Shown here: in pieces, positions 41,466-50,882 of the stretch
How the letters are laid out: the number at the start of each line of letters is the position of its first letter
Position numbering within the stretch: the stretch's first letter is position 1
NCBI GenBank assembly: GCA_041665525.1
Contig: JBAYIS010000002.1
Span: 211,595 to 275,594, forward strand
Length of the DNA: 64,000 bases
Origin: UBA8401 sp041665525
GTDB taxonomy: Bacteria > Bacteroidota > Ignavibacteria > UBA10030 > UBA8401
Direction: 5' to 3'
Made by a program: the position numbers and the translations under genes
The notes under the pieces: generated by a model
The model's input: only the letters and a program-made list of their open reading frames with translations
Database searches by the model: none
What the model was told of the DNA's origin: nothing

Positions 41466-42017
41466 ATGATCAAAACCGATTTCTCTATTTCAATGTTTCA
41501 AGCGCAGGCCGCTTCACTCCCGTTCGGTCTGTTTGCCGTTGCTGAATTCTTGATCTTTGTTTTTTTGTGGGGATTCGGACCGGTGAACGATGCAAGCAAC
41601 ATCTTACTCCCGTGGTATTTTCTTCCTGTCTTTGCTGTCGGAATTGTCCTTCACGAACTCATCCACGGTGTTGCGTGGATGGCAGCCGGCCGGCTTTCCT
41701 TCCGACAAATGAAGTTCGGTGTTCAATGGAAATCGCTTACACCGTACGCGCATTGCACTGTCCCAATCCGGAAAAACGCGTATGTCATCGGCACGATTGC
41801 TCCGGCGATTATTCTTGGAATTATCCCTTTTGGAATTTCTCTTATCAATGGGAATGGCTGGTACCTGATCATTGGCATCCTTTTTACATTTGCCGCAATC
41901 GGCGATCTGTTGATTATCTGGCTGATCCGCTCTGCCGCCGGGGAATCACTGATAGAAGACCATCCTGAAAACGCCGGTTGTTATGTGTATGAGAATGAGA
42001 TACGGAGATCACTGTAA
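41466..42017 (+). CDS. DUF3267 membrane zincin-like protein
   Basis: The 183-residue protein has about four membrane helices and a HELIH zinc-type motif (residues 63-67) in the second helix (VLHELIHGVAWMAAG). This is the DUF3267 family, related in layout to intramembrane or membrane-bound metallopeptidases. The substrate is unknown. ATG 41466 is chosen; a GTG four codons upstream is possible. It ends 5 bases before the TauE/SafE gene, so the two are probably co-transcribed. Confidence 0.82.
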   Translation: MIKTDFSISMFQAQAASLPFGLFAVAEFLIFVFLWGFGPVNDASNILLPWYFLPVFAVGIVLHELIHGVAWMAAGRLSFRQMKFGVQWKSLTPYAHCTVPIRKNAYVIGTIAPAIILGIIPFGISLINGNGWYLIIGILFTFAAIGDLLIIWLIRSAAGESLIEDHPENAGCYVYENEIRRSL

Positions 42018-42022
42018 CGACG

Positions 42023-42796
42023 ATGGAACTGACGATTATCATCATTACTTCTGCTGTTGCATCACTGGTTACGTTGTTCTCAGGATTTGGGCTCGGCACC
42101 ATTCTCACACCGGTGTTCGCATTATTCTTCCCGATCGAGATCGCCATTGCATTGACCGGCGTCGTTCATTTCTTCAATAATATTTTCAAACTAGGACTAT
42201 TAGGAAAGTTCGCTGAGTGGAAGGTCGTTCTGCAGTTTGGAATTCCATCGGTGATTGGCGCATTCATCGGCGCGCAACTTCTTCTCTCGCTCAGCGAATT
42301 CCGGCCGATTGCCAGCTATGAAATTGCCGGACACGAATTCTTCATTCATCCCGTGAAACTGCTTATTGCCACTCTTATCTTTCTCTTTGCTTTGATAGAA
42401 ATTTTTCCGTCGCTGCAATCATTCACGCCATCCCAACGGTCGTTGCCCTTCGGCGGATTGATCAGCGGTTTTTTCGGCGGATTGTCCGGCCATCAGGGAG
42501 CGCTGCGGTCCGCGTTTCTGATACAATACGGAATGACAAAAGAACATTTTATCGCCACGGGCGTCGTGATAGCCTGTTGTGTTGATATCACCCGTCTTTC
42601 GCTTTATTCGACCCGCCTCCTTTCATCCAACGCATTGGATCATTGGGAGGTCGTCCTCGCAGCAATTCTATCAGCCTTTGCCGGTGCATATGCGGGCAAT
42701 GTGCTTGTTAAAAAAGTAACGGTGCGTTTTGTCCAGCGAACCGTTGCCGCCCTGTTGATGCTTATTGCCGTGGGATTAGGATTGGGTTGGATTTAA
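42023..42796 (+). CDS. TauE/SafE (TSUP) family transporter
   Basis: The 257-residue protein has seven to eight membrane helices with the family's two repeated GxG..Pxx pieces: SGFGLGTILTPVFALFFP near the start and GGLISGFFGGLSGHQGALRSAF in the middle. TSUP proteins export sulfite, sulfonates or related anions, and some take up sulfur compounds. The substrate is not fixed by sequence. It forms a two-gene unit with the DUF3267 gene. Confidence 0.88.
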   Translation: MELTIIIITSAVASLVTLFSGFGLGTILTPVFALFFPIEIAIALTGVVHFFNNIFKLGLLGKFAEWKVVLQFGIPSVIGAFIGAQLLLSLSEFRPIASYEIAGHEFFIHPVKLLIATLIFLFALIEIFPSLQSFTPSQRSLPFGGLISGFFGGLSGHQGALRSAFLIQYGMTKEHFIATGVVIACCVDITRLSLYSTRLLSSNALDHWEVVLAAILSAFAGAYAGNVLVKKVTVRFVQRTVAALLMLIAVGLGLGWI

Positions 42797-42800
42797 AACA

Positions 42801-42827
42801 AACAACGCGCCGTTTTGGCGCGCTGTT
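42801..42827. terminator. Hairpin between convergent TauE/SafE and Bax-inhibitor genes
   Basis: AACaACGCGCC-GTTTT-GGCGCGCTGTT forms an 11-bp stem with one mismatch. A long T run is missing, so it is only a probable terminator. Confidence 0.5.
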
Positions 42828-42854
42828 CACAACATCATACGATATCACCGGAAG

Positions 42855-43598
42855 TTATTTTCTGCTGTTCAGTTTCGCCAGCAGCCGCAAGATTTCAATA
42901 TAAAGCCAGATGAGCGTCACCATCAGCCCGAATGCTGCATACCATTCCATGAACTTCGGTGCACCGTGTTCCGCCCCTTTTTCGATGAAATCGAAATCGA
43001 GAACAAGATTCAGTGCAGCGATCACGACCACCACCAGGCTGAAACCGATACCGATCAATCCATTGTCATGGATATATGGCATGGAGGTGCCGAACATTCT
43101 CAAAATCCATCCCACCAGATAAATAAGTGCGATCCCTCCCGTTGCCGCGAAGATGCCGAGCTTGAAATTCTCCGTCGCTTTGATCATGCCGGATTTGTAA
43201 GCGATCAACAGGCATCCTGCTGTTCCAAAAGTCAGTGCAACCGCCTGGATGACGATCCCTTCGTACATCGATTCAAGAATCGCGGAGATCCCGCCGAGTG
43301 CGAATCCTTGCAAAACTGCATACAGCGGCGCCGTAACCGGCGACCATTCCTTTTTAAAAACGGTGACAATGGAAACGATCAATCCGCCGATTACGCCGAC
43401 CATCATCCACATGGAGAGTGATCCGAGATCCTGTTCCAGGAACAGGCTCCACGTGTATGCTGCGGAAGCAATCAACAGCAGCAACATCATCCCTGTTTTA
43501 TTCACGGTTCCCTGCAACGTCATCGTTTCATCATTCTGCATCGCGCCGGTCAGTTGGAATGTTTTATCGTTCAACGCCGGATTTGCGGTTCTCATCAT
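42855..43598 (-). CDS. Bax inhibitor-1/YccA family membrane protein
   Basis: The 247-residue protein has a polar N-terminal tail (about 1-35) followed by seven membrane helices. It carries the family's LVLDFDFIEKGAEHGAPKFMEWYAAFGL near the last helices, with the acidic residues linked to proton/calcium leak in BsYetJ. Bacterial members are thought to be calcium-leak channels or regulators of membrane proteolysis. It is a single gene, divergent from mreD. Confidence 0.92.
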   Translation of the reverse strand: MMRTANPALNDKTFQLTGAMQNDETMTLQGTVNKTGMMLLLLIASAAYTWSLFLEQDLGSLSMWMMVGVIGGLIVSIVTVFKKEWSPVTAPLYAVLQGFALGGISAILESMYEGIVIQAVALTFGTAGCLLIAYKSGMIKATENFKLGIFAATGGIALIYLVGWILRMFGTSMPYIHDNGLIGIGFSLVVVVIAALNLVLDFDFIEKGAEHGAPKFMEWYAAFGLMVTLIWLYIEILRLLAKLNSRK

Positions 43599-43791
43599 AT
43601 GTCACTCTCTATGGTTGTTAAAGTCTTTAAAGAATATACGGAATTTCTTCCGATTGCCGAAAGTACTTTGTGTCCATTGACGGAACCATGGTGAGAAGCG
43701 AGAAGAAGAAATTCTAAGCTGATGAACCCGTTTTTTTGACTTTCGTCTTCGATTGAAGTACCTTTGGTGTACGAACTCAACGATTGGAACA

Positions 43792-44280
43792 ATGCCGAAG
43801 CACGTACGACTCATTCTCATCACGCTCGTTCTCGTAACATTTCAAACCACGATCGTCAGTTTCACTTCCATCGCGAATATCATTCCCGATGTAATGTTGA
43901 TCTGGATTGTGTACCTCGCCATCACCCAGGGACAGATTCCGGCGACCGTATACGGATTTGCCATCGGTTTGCTGTTGGATCTGGTAAGCGGACAATTTCT
44001 CGGCCTTTCCGCCCTCTCCAAAACAGTAGCCGGATTTCTGGCGGGATATTTCTTTCACGAGAACAAGATCGACATTAACCTGGCGAACTATCAATTCCTG
44101 ATCTTCGTCGGCACTGCATCATTCGCCCACAATCTTATTTATTTTATCATCTTTACGCAGGGAAGCGATGTGGACCTGCTCACGGCGGTGTTCCGGTTCG
44201 GTTTATTCTCGACGATCTATACAACATTCGTTTCCTCGATACCGATGTTCATTCACGCCCGAAAACCGATGCTGCGATAA
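43792..44280 (+). CDS. mreD: Rod shape-determining protein MreD
   Basis: The 162-residue protein has five membrane helices and the MreD pattern: IANIIPDVMLIWIVYLAI, GFAIGLLLDLVSGQFLGLSALSKTVAGFLAGYFF. It belongs to the elongasome and links MreC to PBP2/RodA. ATG 43792 (MPKHVRL) is taken as the start; an ATG 13 codons upstream adds an unlikely tail. It is followed 18 bases later by mrdA and then rodA. The usual mreB and mreC genes are not in front of it; a Bax inhibitor-1 gene on the opposite strand is there instead. Confidence 0.85.
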   Translation: MPKHVRLILITLVLVTFQTTIVSFTSIANIIPDVMLIWIVYLAITQGQIPATVYGFAIGLLLDLVSGQFLGLSALSKTVAGFLAGYFFHENKIDINLANYQFLIFVGTASFAHNLIYFIIFTQGSDVDLLTAVFRFGLFSTIYTTFVSSIPMFIHARKPMLR

Positions 44281-44298
44281 TGGTGATCCGATAAACTT

Positions 44299-46131
44299 AT
44301 GATCGATGAATTTGGTTCCGCGGAACGGCGGCTGGTAGTCAGGATAATCCTTCTTGCAGGATTTTTCATCCTGTTTGTCCGGTTGTTCCAGCTGCAATAC
44401 ATCAACGCAGAACTGTACGGTAAAGAGGCGGAAGAGAACTCCATCCGCAATGTTCCAAAAGTAGCGATCCGCGGTTATGTGTACGATCGGAAAGGGAAAC
44501 TGCTTATCGACAACCGTCCATCATACACCGTTATGCTCACTCCGGTGGATTTCGATCAGCGTCAGCTTCCGCTCCTCTCTACGATCCTTTCCATGACCAA
44601 AGAATCCGTGATGGACCGGATCAAACGGGGGCGGAAATACAACGCTTTCATACCTACCCGCATCAAACGGGACATTTCCTTCGCCGAACTTTCCATGCTG
44701 GAAGAACATAAGGATAAACTGTACGGTGTGGAGATTCAGATGGAATCAAAACGATTCTATCCGACCACCGCGCGGGGAAGCCATCTGTTCGGATATGCGA
44801 AAGAAATCTCCGACGCGCAGCTGGAAAAACAGAAGTCCGATTATCAGCCGGGAGATATTATTGGCAGCAGCGGTATTGAAGCAAAGTACGAACAGTTTCT
44901 CCGCGGCGTGAAAGGATTCGAGTTCATCTCGCAGAACGCCAAAGGACAGATCATTGGAAATTTCGACAACGGCAAGCATGACATCCCGCCTATCGACGGA
45001 TTGGATCTGCAGTTGTCGATCGACGGGGATGTGCAGGCGCTGGCGGAATCGCTGCTGGTGGACAAACGCGGCGCCGTGGTCGCCATCGATCCGCGCAACG
45101 GGGGCATCATTGCACTCGTCAGTAAACCGGATTATGATCTTTCTCTGCTGAGCGGAACGACCTCTCCCGAAATCTGGCGGGCGCTGAACAACGACGAAGG
45201 GATTCCTCTCTATAATCGTGCAACATTAACGCGGTATCCCCCGGGATCGACATTTAAAATGCTTCTGGCGTTAACTGCACTCGACAATAAGACCATCGAC
45301 GAGAACTGGACCATCAATTGTACCGGCGCGTACCGGTACGGCAACAAAGTATTCCGATGTGAACATGTCCACGGAAAAGTGAATGTCGTCGATGCGATTC
45401 ATCGGTCATGCAACGTCTTCTTCTATCAACTGATGCTCAAGGTCGGACTGGATGCGTGGAGTGATATGGGAAAACGATTCGGCTTCGGCAGTCAAACGAA
45501 GGTGGATATCACTGAAGAGAATTCCGGACTGATGCCGGACCGGAACTATTATGACCGGGTACACGGCAAAGGAAAGTGGACGCAGGGTTATCTGATCAGT
45601 CTTGGCATTGGCCAGGGCGAGGTGGGAGTAACACCGCTGCAAATGGCAAACTATGCGGCGCTCCTGGCAAACAAAGGAAAATTCTACCGGCCCCATACCG
45701 TCAACAGCATCATCAACAAGCGGACGAAGCAGGTGGAGCAGGTACCGGTGGATATGCGGCAGTTAGAATTGACGGACAAATCATGGGAGTTAGTGCGTGA
45801 AGGGATGCGGCGCGTGGTTATGGAAGCAGGAGGAACAGGTCGGGCTGCTTATGTTCCCGGAATCGAAGTTGCCGGAAAGACGGGCACCGCACAAAATCCG
45901 CACGGAAAATCGCATGCATGGTTTATGGGATTCGCACCGTTCGACGATCCGAAGATCGCCATCTGTGTGATGGTAGAAAATGTCGGATACGGCGGAGCGT
46001 TTGCCGCTCCACTGGCGGGATTATGCATGGAAGAATATCTGTACGGCGAGATCATCCGGTACGGGAAGCAGCCGATTCCACAGATTGAAAATACACCGGA
46101 CGAAGAATCGGCAGCAACCATCGTAAATTAG
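44299..46131 (+). CDS. mrdA: Penicillin-binding protein 2 (elongation transpeptidase)
   Basis: The 610-residue class B penicillin-binding protein cross-links peptidoglycan during side-wall growth. It has one N-terminal membrane helix (about 14-33), the pedestal/dimerisation domain (about 45-220) and the transpeptidase domain (about 240-600). Active-site motifs are S317-x-x-K320 (PPGSTFK), SCN (HRSCNVFF) and K527-T-G (KTGTAQ). It lies between mreD and rodA, as expected for the elongasome. Confidence 0.95.
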   Translation: MIDEFGSAERRLVVRIILLAGFFILFVRLFQLQYINAELYGKEAEENSIRNVPKVAIRGYVYDRKGKLLIDNRPSYTVMLTPVDFDQRQLPLLSTILSMTKESVMDRIKRGRKYNAFIPTRIKRDISFAELSMLEEHKDKLYGVEIQMESKRFYPTTARGSHLFGYAKEISDAQLEKQKSDYQPGDIIGSSGIEAKYEQFLRGVKGFEFISQNAKGQIIGNFDNGKHDIPPIDGLDLQLSIDGDVQALAESLLVDKRGAVVAIDPRNGGIIALVSKPDYDLSLLSGTTSPEIWRALNNDEGIPLYNRATLTRYPPGSTFKMLLALTALDNKTIDENWTINCTGAYRYGNKVFRCEHVHGKVNVVDAIHRSCNVFFYQLMLKVGLDAWSDMGKRFGFGSQTKVDITEENSGLMPDRNYYDRVHGKGKWTQGYLISLGIGQGEVGVTPLQMANYAALLANKGKFYRPHTVNSIINKRTKQVEQVPVDMRQLELTDKSWELVREGMRRVVMEAGGTGRAAYVPGIEVAGKTGTAQNPHGKSHAWFMGFAPFDDPKIAICVMVENVGYGGAFAAPLAGLCMEEYLYGEIIRYGKQPIPQIENTPDEESAATIVN

Positions 46132-46140
46132 CACACACGT

Positions 46141-47361
46141 ATGAACTCATTCTTTAAAGAATATTTCGACTGGACGATCTTTTGCTGCGTGCTGATGCTG
46201 GCAGCATCAGGACTCCTCTCCATCTACAGCGCAACATACGATGCGTATGAAGGAAGGGACTTCTTCCGACAGCTGCTCTGGTTCGGCGTGGGATTCGTCT
46301 CGATGATCTCGATGATCGTTCTTCCATTGCGGTGGCTGCAGAGGAATGCACTGCGAATCTTCTTTGCATCGCTGGGATTGCTGGTGCTGGTACTGTTGGT
46401 CGGCAAACGTGTGTATGGTTCGCAAAGCTGGCTCGGCTTCGGCGGGCTCGGCATACAACCATCGGAATTCGTGAAGATCACCACCATGCTTGCCATTGCT
46501 TCGTACTTAAGCAGAAGCGATGTGAAAGCGACCGATTTGAAAGACCTCGTGAAAGCCAGTGCAATCGTTATGCTCCCCATCGGATTAATTATGCTGCAAC
46601 CCGATTTCGGCACATCGCTCACCTTTCTGGCAATGTTCATTCCCGTGCTCTATTGGGCGGGCGCGTCAAAATTCCTGATTATCATCATTATTGCTCCGGC
46701 TTTTGTTGCCGCTGCATCCATCTTCGGCACAACGCCGTTTCTGATCATACTGGTTCTGCTCGGCATCGGTCTGTATCTTCTTCGTGAGGAAAATCCCTTT
46801 TTTGCCACACTCGTCTTCGGTGTGAATGTTGTCATCGGATTTTTCGTGCAAATCGTTTACGACAAACTGCCGCTCTATCAACAAAAACGGATTGCGACCT
46901 TCCTCGATCCCAACAACGATCCTCTCGGCGCCGGATACAACGTGATCCAAGCAAAAGTGGCTATCGGTTCGGGAGGATTGTGGGGCAAAGGTTTCATGCG
47001 GGGAACACAAACACAGCTGAGCTTCATTCCCAAACAATGGACCGATTTCATTTTCTGCGTGCCGGGAGAAGAGTTCGGATTTGTTGGAGGCGTAGTGGTT
47101 TTGGGAGTGTTTGCCGTCCTGTTGTTTCACGGTGTACGGCTTGCCTCCATCGCAAAAAACAGGTTCGGTTCGCTCCTGGCGATCGGTTTCACCTCCTTGT
47201 TCGCCTTCCATGTATTCGTGAACATCGGCATGTCGGTCGGCCTGATGCCGGTGATCGGCATACCGCTCCCCTTCCTGAGCTATGGCGGTTCATCGCTTGT
47301 CTCATACATGATGGTTGCGGGATTGCTGATGAATGTGTACGCCAACCGAAAGGAATACTAA
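46141..47361 (+). CDS. rodA: RodA peptidoglycan glycosyltransferase (SEDS family)
   Basis: The 406-residue protein has ten membrane helices of the SEDS family and polymerises lipid II together with PBP2. Hallmarks are SWLGFGGLGIQPSEFVKI, LMLQPDFGTSL (with the catalytic-type aspartate in the extracellular loop region), FIPKQWTDFIFCVPGEEFGFVG and the final IPLPFLSYGGSSL. It starts 9 bases after mrdA. It is called RodA rather than FtsW from this neighbourhood. Confidence 0.95.
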   Translation: MNSFFKEYFDWTIFCCVLMLAASGLLSIYSATYDAYEGRDFFRQLLWFGVGFVSMISMIVLPLRWLQRNALRIFFASLGLLVLVLLVGKRVYGSQSWLGFGGLGIQPSEFVKITTMLAIASYLSRSDVKATDLKDLVKASAIVMLPIGLIMLQPDFGTSLTFLAMFIPVLYWAGASKFLIIIIIAPAFVAAASIFGTTPFLIILVLLGIGLYLLREENPFFATLVFGVNVVIGFFVQIVYDKLPLYQQKRIATFLDPNNDPLGAGYNVIQAKVAIGSGGLWGKGFMRGTQTQLSFIPKQWTDFIFCVPGEEFGFVGGVVVLGVFAVLLFHGVRLASIAKNRFGSLLAIGFTSLFAFHVFVNIGMSVGLMPVIGIPLPFLSYGGSSLVSYMMVAGLLMNVYANRKEY

Positions 47362-47499
47362 CCTGCCGGTGGTTCTGCACCTTACTTGAACTTCCCTGAC
47401 TATTTTTCTACTTTACGGCACTGCCGGAAAAAAAATGACACCGTCATTCGGACCGGCGAATAGTCGTGGTATCATTATTTCCTTCATCGACCATCACCT

Positions 47500-49575
47500 A
47501 TGCAGCGGATTAACCATTTCTTTCTTCCAATCATTCTCTTCATTTGTTTTCAGATCTTGTTTGCTGTTTCGCCGACGCAGGATCAACTGGAAAAGATTGA
47601 CGCGGCTAAACAGAACCTAACCGTTGCAGTGGATACGGAGAGCCGTATTGATCTGTTATGCGAAATTGCAGATCTCTATTATACTGTGAATCCGGACAGC
47701 GGTTTGTTCTACGGGAATGAAGCATTGTCCCTTGCATATGCAAACGAATATCTTCGCGGGAAGATTAATGCCCATGACCGTTTGGGTTTCCTGTATCAAA
47801 CCCTCGGAAAATTCGATGAAGCAACGGAGCATTTGACCTCTGCGCTGCAGCTTTCCGAGCTCTCTCCGGACAGCATTAAGACCATCGACATTCTGAATCA
47901 TTTGGGTGCGATGAACTACAATCAAAACACCGGGCAGTCGCTGGAATATTATCTGCGTGCGCTGCAGTTGAGCCAATCGGTGAACGACAACCGCAGGATC
48001 GCCAGCAGTTACAATCACATCGGTTTGATTTACTTGCGACAAAAGAAATATGAGAAAGCCCTGGAACACAACCTGAAATCGCTTCAAGCGTGGAGACAGA
48101 TCGATTCCATGAAAACTGCGGGAGTGCTGAGTGATATCGGGAATATCTATTACCGGCTGCACGACTATTCCAGCGCGCTGTCGTATTACGAGCGCGGGAA
48201 TACGATTGCAGAAATGAATTCGGATTATCTCGCTCTGGGATATACATTCGCCAACTCCGGCATTGTACTGATTGAAATGGGAAGAATGAATGAGGCCATT
48301 CAAAAACTCCAGGAATCATTAAAATACCACCGGATGCTGGACAATAAGGAAGGGATCAGCAACAGCATGGCGTTGATCGCACGGTGGCATTTGCGGCAGC
48401 GCGACTATGAGCAGGCATATTCTTATGCAAAACAGAATATGGATTTGGCACGCTCCATCGGAATCAAGAACTCGATCAACGATGCATATCAGATCATCGT
48501 TGAGATCTTGACCGCCCAACAGCAATATTCTAAAGCGCTGCAGTACAAAACCGAATGGGTCGCATATCAGGACAGTGTCACGGAGAACGAGAATGCCTCC
48601 CTCCTCGCGCGGATGGAAGTACTGTATGAAACGGAGAAAAAGGAGAACGAGAACAAACTATTGAAGGAACAGCAGGCAAAAACAGAAGCGATCCTTCGGC
48701 AACAGATTATTATCACCATTTCCATAGCCGTGTTATTGCTTCTCAGCACTATTGCAATGGTGCTGCTCTACCGGTCCAATAAATTGAAACAGGAAATCAA
48801 TAAAACCCTTCTTGTGCAGAAGGAGATTATTGAACAGCAAAAACACCAACTGGAAACCCTGAACGGCGTGAAGGATAAACTCTTCTCAATAATGACCCAC
48901 GACTTGCGGGGGCCTATCGCTTCCTTAAAAATGTTCATTACGTACCTTCGGGATGAAACGCTGGATCAGCAAGTGATCAAAGACTATACGCAGCAATCTT
49001 CCGCAACCATTGACCGAATCACCGATATGATGGAAAACGTGCTGCAATGGTCAAAAAGTCAGTGGAAAGGATTAAGTGCCGAACCGACGCAGATTAACCT
49101 GCACCAAATCGCGAAGGAAAAAATCCGGTTGATGGAAACAGCGGCGCAAAAAAAGAATTTGACTGTTCATAATCTCATTCCGCCGGCAGCCGAAGCGTAC
49201 GCCGACCTGCATATGACACAAATTGTGGTCCGGAACCTCCTTTCTAACGCCATCAAATTCACGGAACAGAACGGAACGATCAAGGTCCGCAGCGCAGAGT
49301 ATGACGATTACATTGAAGTCTCTGTGGAGGATACCGGAATCGGCATGTCGAAGGAACAGATTGCAACGGCGTTTTCTTTTGAGCATTCTCCACAATCAGG
49401 AACGGACGAAGAGAAGGGAACGGGATTAGGATTGTTATTGTGCCGGGAGTTCGTTGAAAAAAACGAGGGAACGATTAAAGTGGAAAGTGTTCTTGGTGCG
49501 GGAAGTGTTTTTACGTTCACCATGCCGCGGTCAAAAAAGACTACGCGCGGAATTGTGAATCCGACATCAGTATAA
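47500..49575 (+). CDS. TPR-containing sensor histidine kinase
   Basis: The 691-residue protein has a signal peptide, then a periplasmic array of about eight tetratricopeptide repeats (about 40-350, e.g. SALSYYERGNTIAEMNSDYLALGYT). A helical stretch follows, then one membrane helix (about 402-425), a coiled coil and the kinase. The phosphorylated histidine is H467 in MTHDLRGP. ATPase boxes are NLLSNAIKFTE, DTGIGMS and GTGLGL. The form is common in Bacteroidota. No response regulator gene is adjacent, so it is an orphan kinase in this window; the TPR part may bind a peptide or partner protein. Confidence 0.9.
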   Translation: MQRINHFFLPIILFICFQILFAVSPTQDQLEKIDAAKQNLTVAVDTESRIDLLCEIADLYYTVNPDSGLFYGNEALSLAYANEYLRGKINAHDRLGFLYQTLGKFDEATEHLTSALQLSELSPDSIKTIDILNHLGAMNYNQNTGQSLEYYLRALQLSQSVNDNRRIASSYNHIGLIYLRQKKYEKALEHNLKSLQAWRQIDSMKTAGVLSDIGNIYYRLHDYSSALSYYERGNTIAEMNSDYLALGYTFANSGIVLIEMGRMNEAIQKLQESLKYHRMLDNKEGISNSMALIARWHLRQRDYEQAYSYAKQNMDLARSIGIKNSINDAYQIIVEILTAQQQYSKALQYKTEWVAYQDSVTENENASLLARMEVLYETEKKENENKLLKEQQAKTEAILRQQIIITISIAVLLLLSTIAMVLLYRSNKLKQEINKTLLVQKEIIEQQKHQLETLNGVKDKLFSIMTHDLRGPIASLKMFITYLRDETLDQQVIKDYTQQSSATIDRITDMMENVLQWSKSQWKGLSAEPTQINLHQIAKEKIRLMETAAQKKNLTVHNLIPPAAEAYADLHMTQIVVRNLLSNAIKFTEQNGTIKVRSAEYDDYIEVSVEDTGIGMSKEQIATAFSFEHSPQSGTDEEKGTGLGLLLCREFVEKNEGTIKVESVLGAGSVFTFTMPRSKKTTRGIVNPTSV

Positions 49576-49584
49576 TGAAAGAAC

Positions 49585-50625
49585 TTACCATTCTTTCGTC
49601 TCACCGATCTTCAACACCCAGATGTCATCCTTCGAGAATTGTTTTTGCGCAACGGCATGAGCCAGACGTTTCGGCGGTTCATCCATCGGTTCATCGGTCA
49701 TCACATACGCACCCCAATGGATCGCGAGCATTTTCTTTCCCCTCAAATCCAAAAAAGTTTGCACCGCATCGTCGGGTCCCATATGGACCGGCTTCATCAG
49801 TTTTTCCGGAGCATAGGCGCCGATCGGGATCATGGTCAGGTCGAACGGACCGAACTTTGCGCCGATGTTTTTGAAATGAGAACAGTATCCTGAATCGCCT
49901 CCGAAGTATAATCTCTTTTTTCCCAGCACCGTCCACGAACACCATAGCGTCTGATTGCGATCATTCAGCCACCGTCCGGAAAAATGCTGCGCCGGCGTGC
50001 AGATAATCTTCAATCCGTTGAATGACGCTCCCTCCCACCAGTCCAGTTCCTCTACATTGCGGATCCCCCGCTCTTCGAACCAGTCCCGCACACGCAGCGG
50101 CACGAAGAATTTTACATTCGGATTTCGATCAACAATTTCTTCAATGGAGGATTCGTCGAGATGATCGTAATGATTGTGCGAGATGAGAATAAAATCAATC
50201 GGCGGAAGCTTTTCAATTTCGAGTCCCGGTTCAGAGATCCTCGCGGTTCCCGCCCACCGGAACGGACCCACACGGCTGGACCAGACGGGGTCAGTGAGAA
50301 AAGTTTTTCCTTCCATTTGAATCAGCGCAGTTGAGTGCCCGATCCAAGTAACGGTATGTGATCTGTTCTCACCGATCAGTGTACCGTCATTATATTCATA
50401 CGGAATCTCGACCTTTTCTGCGGAAGAGAATGAAGCGGGGAGTTTTTTTAGGATCCACGGCGCCATATCGGTAAATTCTGCTTCGGTAAAATCGGGATCA
50501 GTGTTAATAAAACCGTTTTCGCCGTGATGAGGCGGAAGGCCGGAACGATCCTGGGCAAATGCGGTAATGGAAGGAAGCACGAATGGAGTAAGGACAAGCT
50601 TTTTTAAGAGAGAACGACGATCCAT
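49585..50625 (-). CDS. Secreted MBL-fold hydrolase (NAPE-PLD/UlaG-like)
   Basis: The 346-residue protein has a signal peptide with paired arginines (MDRRSLLKKL), compatible with the Tat route. A metallo-beta-lactamase fold follows. Metal motifs are SHNHYDH (H-x-H-x-D-H), a later GDSGYCSHF and the final AIHWGAY. TWIGHSTALIQMEGKTFLTDP near the start is the hallmark of the NAPE-PLD/L-ascorbate-6-phosphate lactonase-like group. The substrate is unknown; a phospholipid or lactone is possible. Single gene. Confidence 0.88.
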   Translation of the reverse strand: MDRRSLLKKLVLTPFVLPSITAFAQDRSGLPPHHGENGFINTDPDFTEAEFTDMAPWILKKLPASFSSAEKVEIPYEYNDGTLIGENRSHTVTWIGHSTALIQMEGKTFLTDPVWSSRVGPFRWAGTARISEPGLEIEKLPPIDFILISHNHYDHLDESSIEEIVDRNPNVKFFVPLRVRDWFEERGIRNVEELDWWEGASFNGLKIICTPAQHFSGRWLNDRNQTLWCSWTVLGKKRLYFGGDSGYCSHFKNIGAKFGPFDLTMIPIGAYAPEKLMKPVHMGPDDAVQTFLDLRGKKMLAIHWGAYVMTDEPMDEPPKRLAHAVAQKQFSKDDIWVLKIGETKEW

Positions 50626-50797
50626 AGGTAAAAGTATGAACTAAACTCTATTAAGTGCAAGGAGTATAAAAGAACAACATTACAGAGAACGTAGAAAAAC
50701 AGACATAGTTGCACTACAATTCGAAGTGATACAGGCAAACGGGATGTGCAACTCTTTTTTCGGAAGGTCTTTCAACAACTCTTTTTCTTTGATATCG

Positions 50798-50834
50798 GAA
50801 AAAACGAAGCCCAAAGGAAAATATTTCTTTGGGC
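50798..50834 (-). terminator. Terminator downstream of the AT-rich secreted protein gene
   Basis: GCCCAAAG and CTTTGGGC form an 8-bp stem around a 10-base loop. On the minus strand it is followed by TTCGTTTTTTCC, as expected for the transcript of the 50883-51449 gene. Confidence 0.7.
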
Positions 50835-50882
50835 GTTACAAGGAGATTCGCGATGAAGATGTTTATTTCATCAACTTCAAAT

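Noticed and set aside
49585..50625. MBL-fold protein as a beta-lactamase
   Set aside because: Its motifs (TWIGHST, SHNHYDH, AIHWGAY) fit the NAPE-PLD/UlaG-like group, not class B beta-lactamases.
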